From Syntrophales bacterium (GTDB lineage: Bacteria > Desulfobacterota > Syntrophia > Syntrophales > UBA2251), in the NCBI GenBank assembly GCA_023230905.1, contig JALNWL010000040.1:1-15518 (forward strand): a DNA stretch of 15,518 nucleotides, given 5' to 3'. A model generated the notes under the pieces. It ran no database searches. It had not been told where the DNA came from and was given only the letters and a program-made list of their open reading frames with translations. Shown here in pieces: positions 15,008 to 15,518 of the stretch (the first letter of the stretch is position 1; the number at the start of each line of letters is the position of its first letter). The position numbers and the translations under genes are program-made.

Positions 15008-15042
15008 GCTGAACGAAACGTCGCCCACGCTGAACGAAACGT
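15008..15042. repeat. 14-bp direct repeat with 21-bp period upstream of rpmH
   Basis: GCTGAACGAAACGT occurs at 15008-15021 and 15029-15042. The second copy continues as a perfect inverted repeat, GAACG-AAA-CGTTC (15032-15044). The two copies lie on the same face of the helix and end 28 bp before the rpmH -35, the usual position for an activator or upstream-binding factor. Confidence 0.55.
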
Positions 15043-15069
15043 TCAATTCCCGCGATTCCCATTTGAATC

Positions 15070-15098
15070 TTGACAAAGACGACCGTTTGTGGTTTATG
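15070..15098 (+). promoter_or_regulatory. Promoter of rpmH-rnpA
   Basis: A perfect TTGACA (15070-15075) is followed after 17 bp by TTTATG (15093-15098), a weak -10 preceded by TG one base away (an extended -10 form). It lies 31 bp upstream of the rpmH start. Confidence 0.65.
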
Positions 15099-15129
15099 GG
15101 TGCGCTTAATAACTGATCGGGGTGCCATC

Positions 15130-15267
15130 ATGAAGAAGAACCTGACAGCAGTCACGAATGTGAAGCGCAAAAGGACCCACGGATTCCTGGTCCGCATGGC
15201 GACCAAGGGGGGACGTCGGGTCATCAATCGAAGAAGGGCCAAGGGGAGGAAGCGCCTGACGGTGTAG
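15130..15267 (+). CDS. rpmH: 50S ribosomal protein L34, atypical N-terminus
   Basis: The product is 45 aa. From residue 11 on it is a textbook L34 (VKRKRTHGFLVRMATKGGRR, then VINRRRAKGRKRLTV). The first ten residues, MKKNLTAVTN, differ from the near-invariant family start of the MKRTYQPSN type. The +1 frame from 15137 encodes R-T-stop-Q-Q-S-R (AGA ACC TGA CAG CAG TCA CGA), close to RTYQPSR, so two compensating indels may have scrambled the N-terminus. The core remains intact and the gene is probably functional. The ATG at 15130 follows a weak GGGGTG motif. An upstream TTG at 15070 is rejected because it lies in the -35 box. rnpA follows after 54 nt. Confidence 0.93.
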   Translation: MKKNLTAVTNVKRKRTHGFLVRMATKGGRRVINRRRAKGRKRLTV

Positions 15268-15321
15268 CATCCTCTACCCCTCATGACGGCCCGGCCCCGC
15301 GGGGGGTCCGCTTTCGACACC

Positions 15322-15518
15322 ATGGAACGAAAGACCTTTGCGCCGCATGAACGCATCCACAAGAGAAGAGACTATTTGAAGGTATACGAGCAGGGGACGC
15401 GGGAGCACACGCCGAATTTCACGATCATTACCCTGGAGAGCCCATCCGGAACCAGAAGGCTGGGGATCACGGTCAACAAGAAGGTCGGGAACGCCGTCAA
15501 ACGAAATCGCATCAAGCG
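15322..15518 (+). CDS. rnpA: Ribonuclease P protein component, N-terminal part (cut by right edge)
   Basis: Sixty-five codons are visible before the window ends. The family pattern is clear: ERIHKRRDYLKVYEQGTR near the N-terminus, then TRRLGITVNKKVGNAVKRNR at 44-63, which includes the RNR signature (R61-R63) that contacts RNase P RNA. The protein binds the catalytic RNA and helps position precursor tRNA 5' leaders for cleavage. The start is set at the ATG at 15322; an in-frame ATG at 15283 would add 13 residues (MTARPRGGSAFDT) without a better binding site. It is co-oriented with rpmH, the classic rpmH-rnpA pair, and presumably shares its promoter. Confidence 0.95.
   Translation, partial: MERKTFAPHERIHKRRDYLKVYEQGTREHTPNFTIITLESPSGTRRLGITVNKKVGNAVKRNRIK

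Larger units (their letters stand above)
14686..15129. other. 444-bp divergent intergenic region with clustered symmetric elements
   Basis: No gene is supported here; the open frames are low-complexity Arg/Pro/Gly translations. In order it holds the ribosome binding site of the small membrane protein gene, a sigma54-like element, an 8-bp inverted repeat and a 13-bp GC hairpin. An AT-rich patch (14861-14884), a minor GCCCCT/AGGGGC hairpin (14928-14951), a 14-bp direct repeat and the rpmH promoter follow. No DnaA-box cluster was found despite the rpmH neighbourhood. Confidence 0.7.

Noticed and set aside
14731..15100. Chromosomal origin with DnaA boxes upstream of rpmH
   Set aside because: Only a weak TGTGGTTTA-like match in the rpmH promoter was seen. 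There is no cluster of boxes and no clear DNA-unwinding element.
15070..15129. TTG at 15070 as the rpmH start
   Set aside because: It is part of the TTGACA -35 box and would add 20 residues not found in L34.

Overview
The window is GC-rich, tightly packed chromosomal DNA from a bacterium. The fused radical SAM-DUF2344 gene upstream of rplU-rpmA, the obgE-proB pair, the uvrB-uvrC overlap and the short palindromic repeats suggest a deltaproteobacterium (Desulfobacterota), possibly near Syntrophales. That placement is inferred from gene order and protein style, not from a search.

Layout. Positions 1-87 hold the start of a minus-strand cysteine-cluster gene that runs off the left edge. A divergent spacer with a two-unit palindromic repeat follows. 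Next on the plus strand are a small conserved-looking unknown gene (290-676), overlapping ATGA with a fused radical SAM-DUF2344 gene (673-3192), then rplU and rpmA, which have their own promoter and a strong terminator. A second plus-strand unit has a clear sigma70-type promoter at 3928-3956 and encodes a membrane-anchored triple-GAF class III nucleotide cyclase, ObgE and ProB. Convergent to it is a MntP-type manganese exporter on the minus strand. A glycine-zipper lipoprotein gene (plus) follows, then uvrC and uvrB (minus, ATGA overlap). Upstream of uvrB lie a diverged fragment of uvrB itself, a terminator and a small membrane protein gene (minus). A 444-bp intergenic region with several symmetric elements separates that gene from the divergent rpmH-rnpA pair, and rnpA is cut by the right edge.

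How the genes work together. Most are housekeeping: ribosomal proteins L21, L27 and L34, the RNase P protein, the ribosome-assembly GTPase ObgE, the first step of proline synthesis, and UvrB/UvrC of nucleotide excision repair. The unusual parts are the signalling cyclase placed directly upstream of obgE, the absence of RNase G between the radical SAM gene and rplU, and the catalytic arginine of the cyclase replaced by lysine. Also unusual are the uvrB fragment, an atypical L34 N-terminus that looks like a compensated frameshift, and the repeat-rich regulatory DNA around 14.7-15.1 kb.

I found no CRISPR array, tRNA, rRNA, prophage or complete transposon, and no convincing new defence or multi-gene system. 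The most checkable novelties are the uvrB remnant, the cyclase-obgE unit and the L34 N-terminus.
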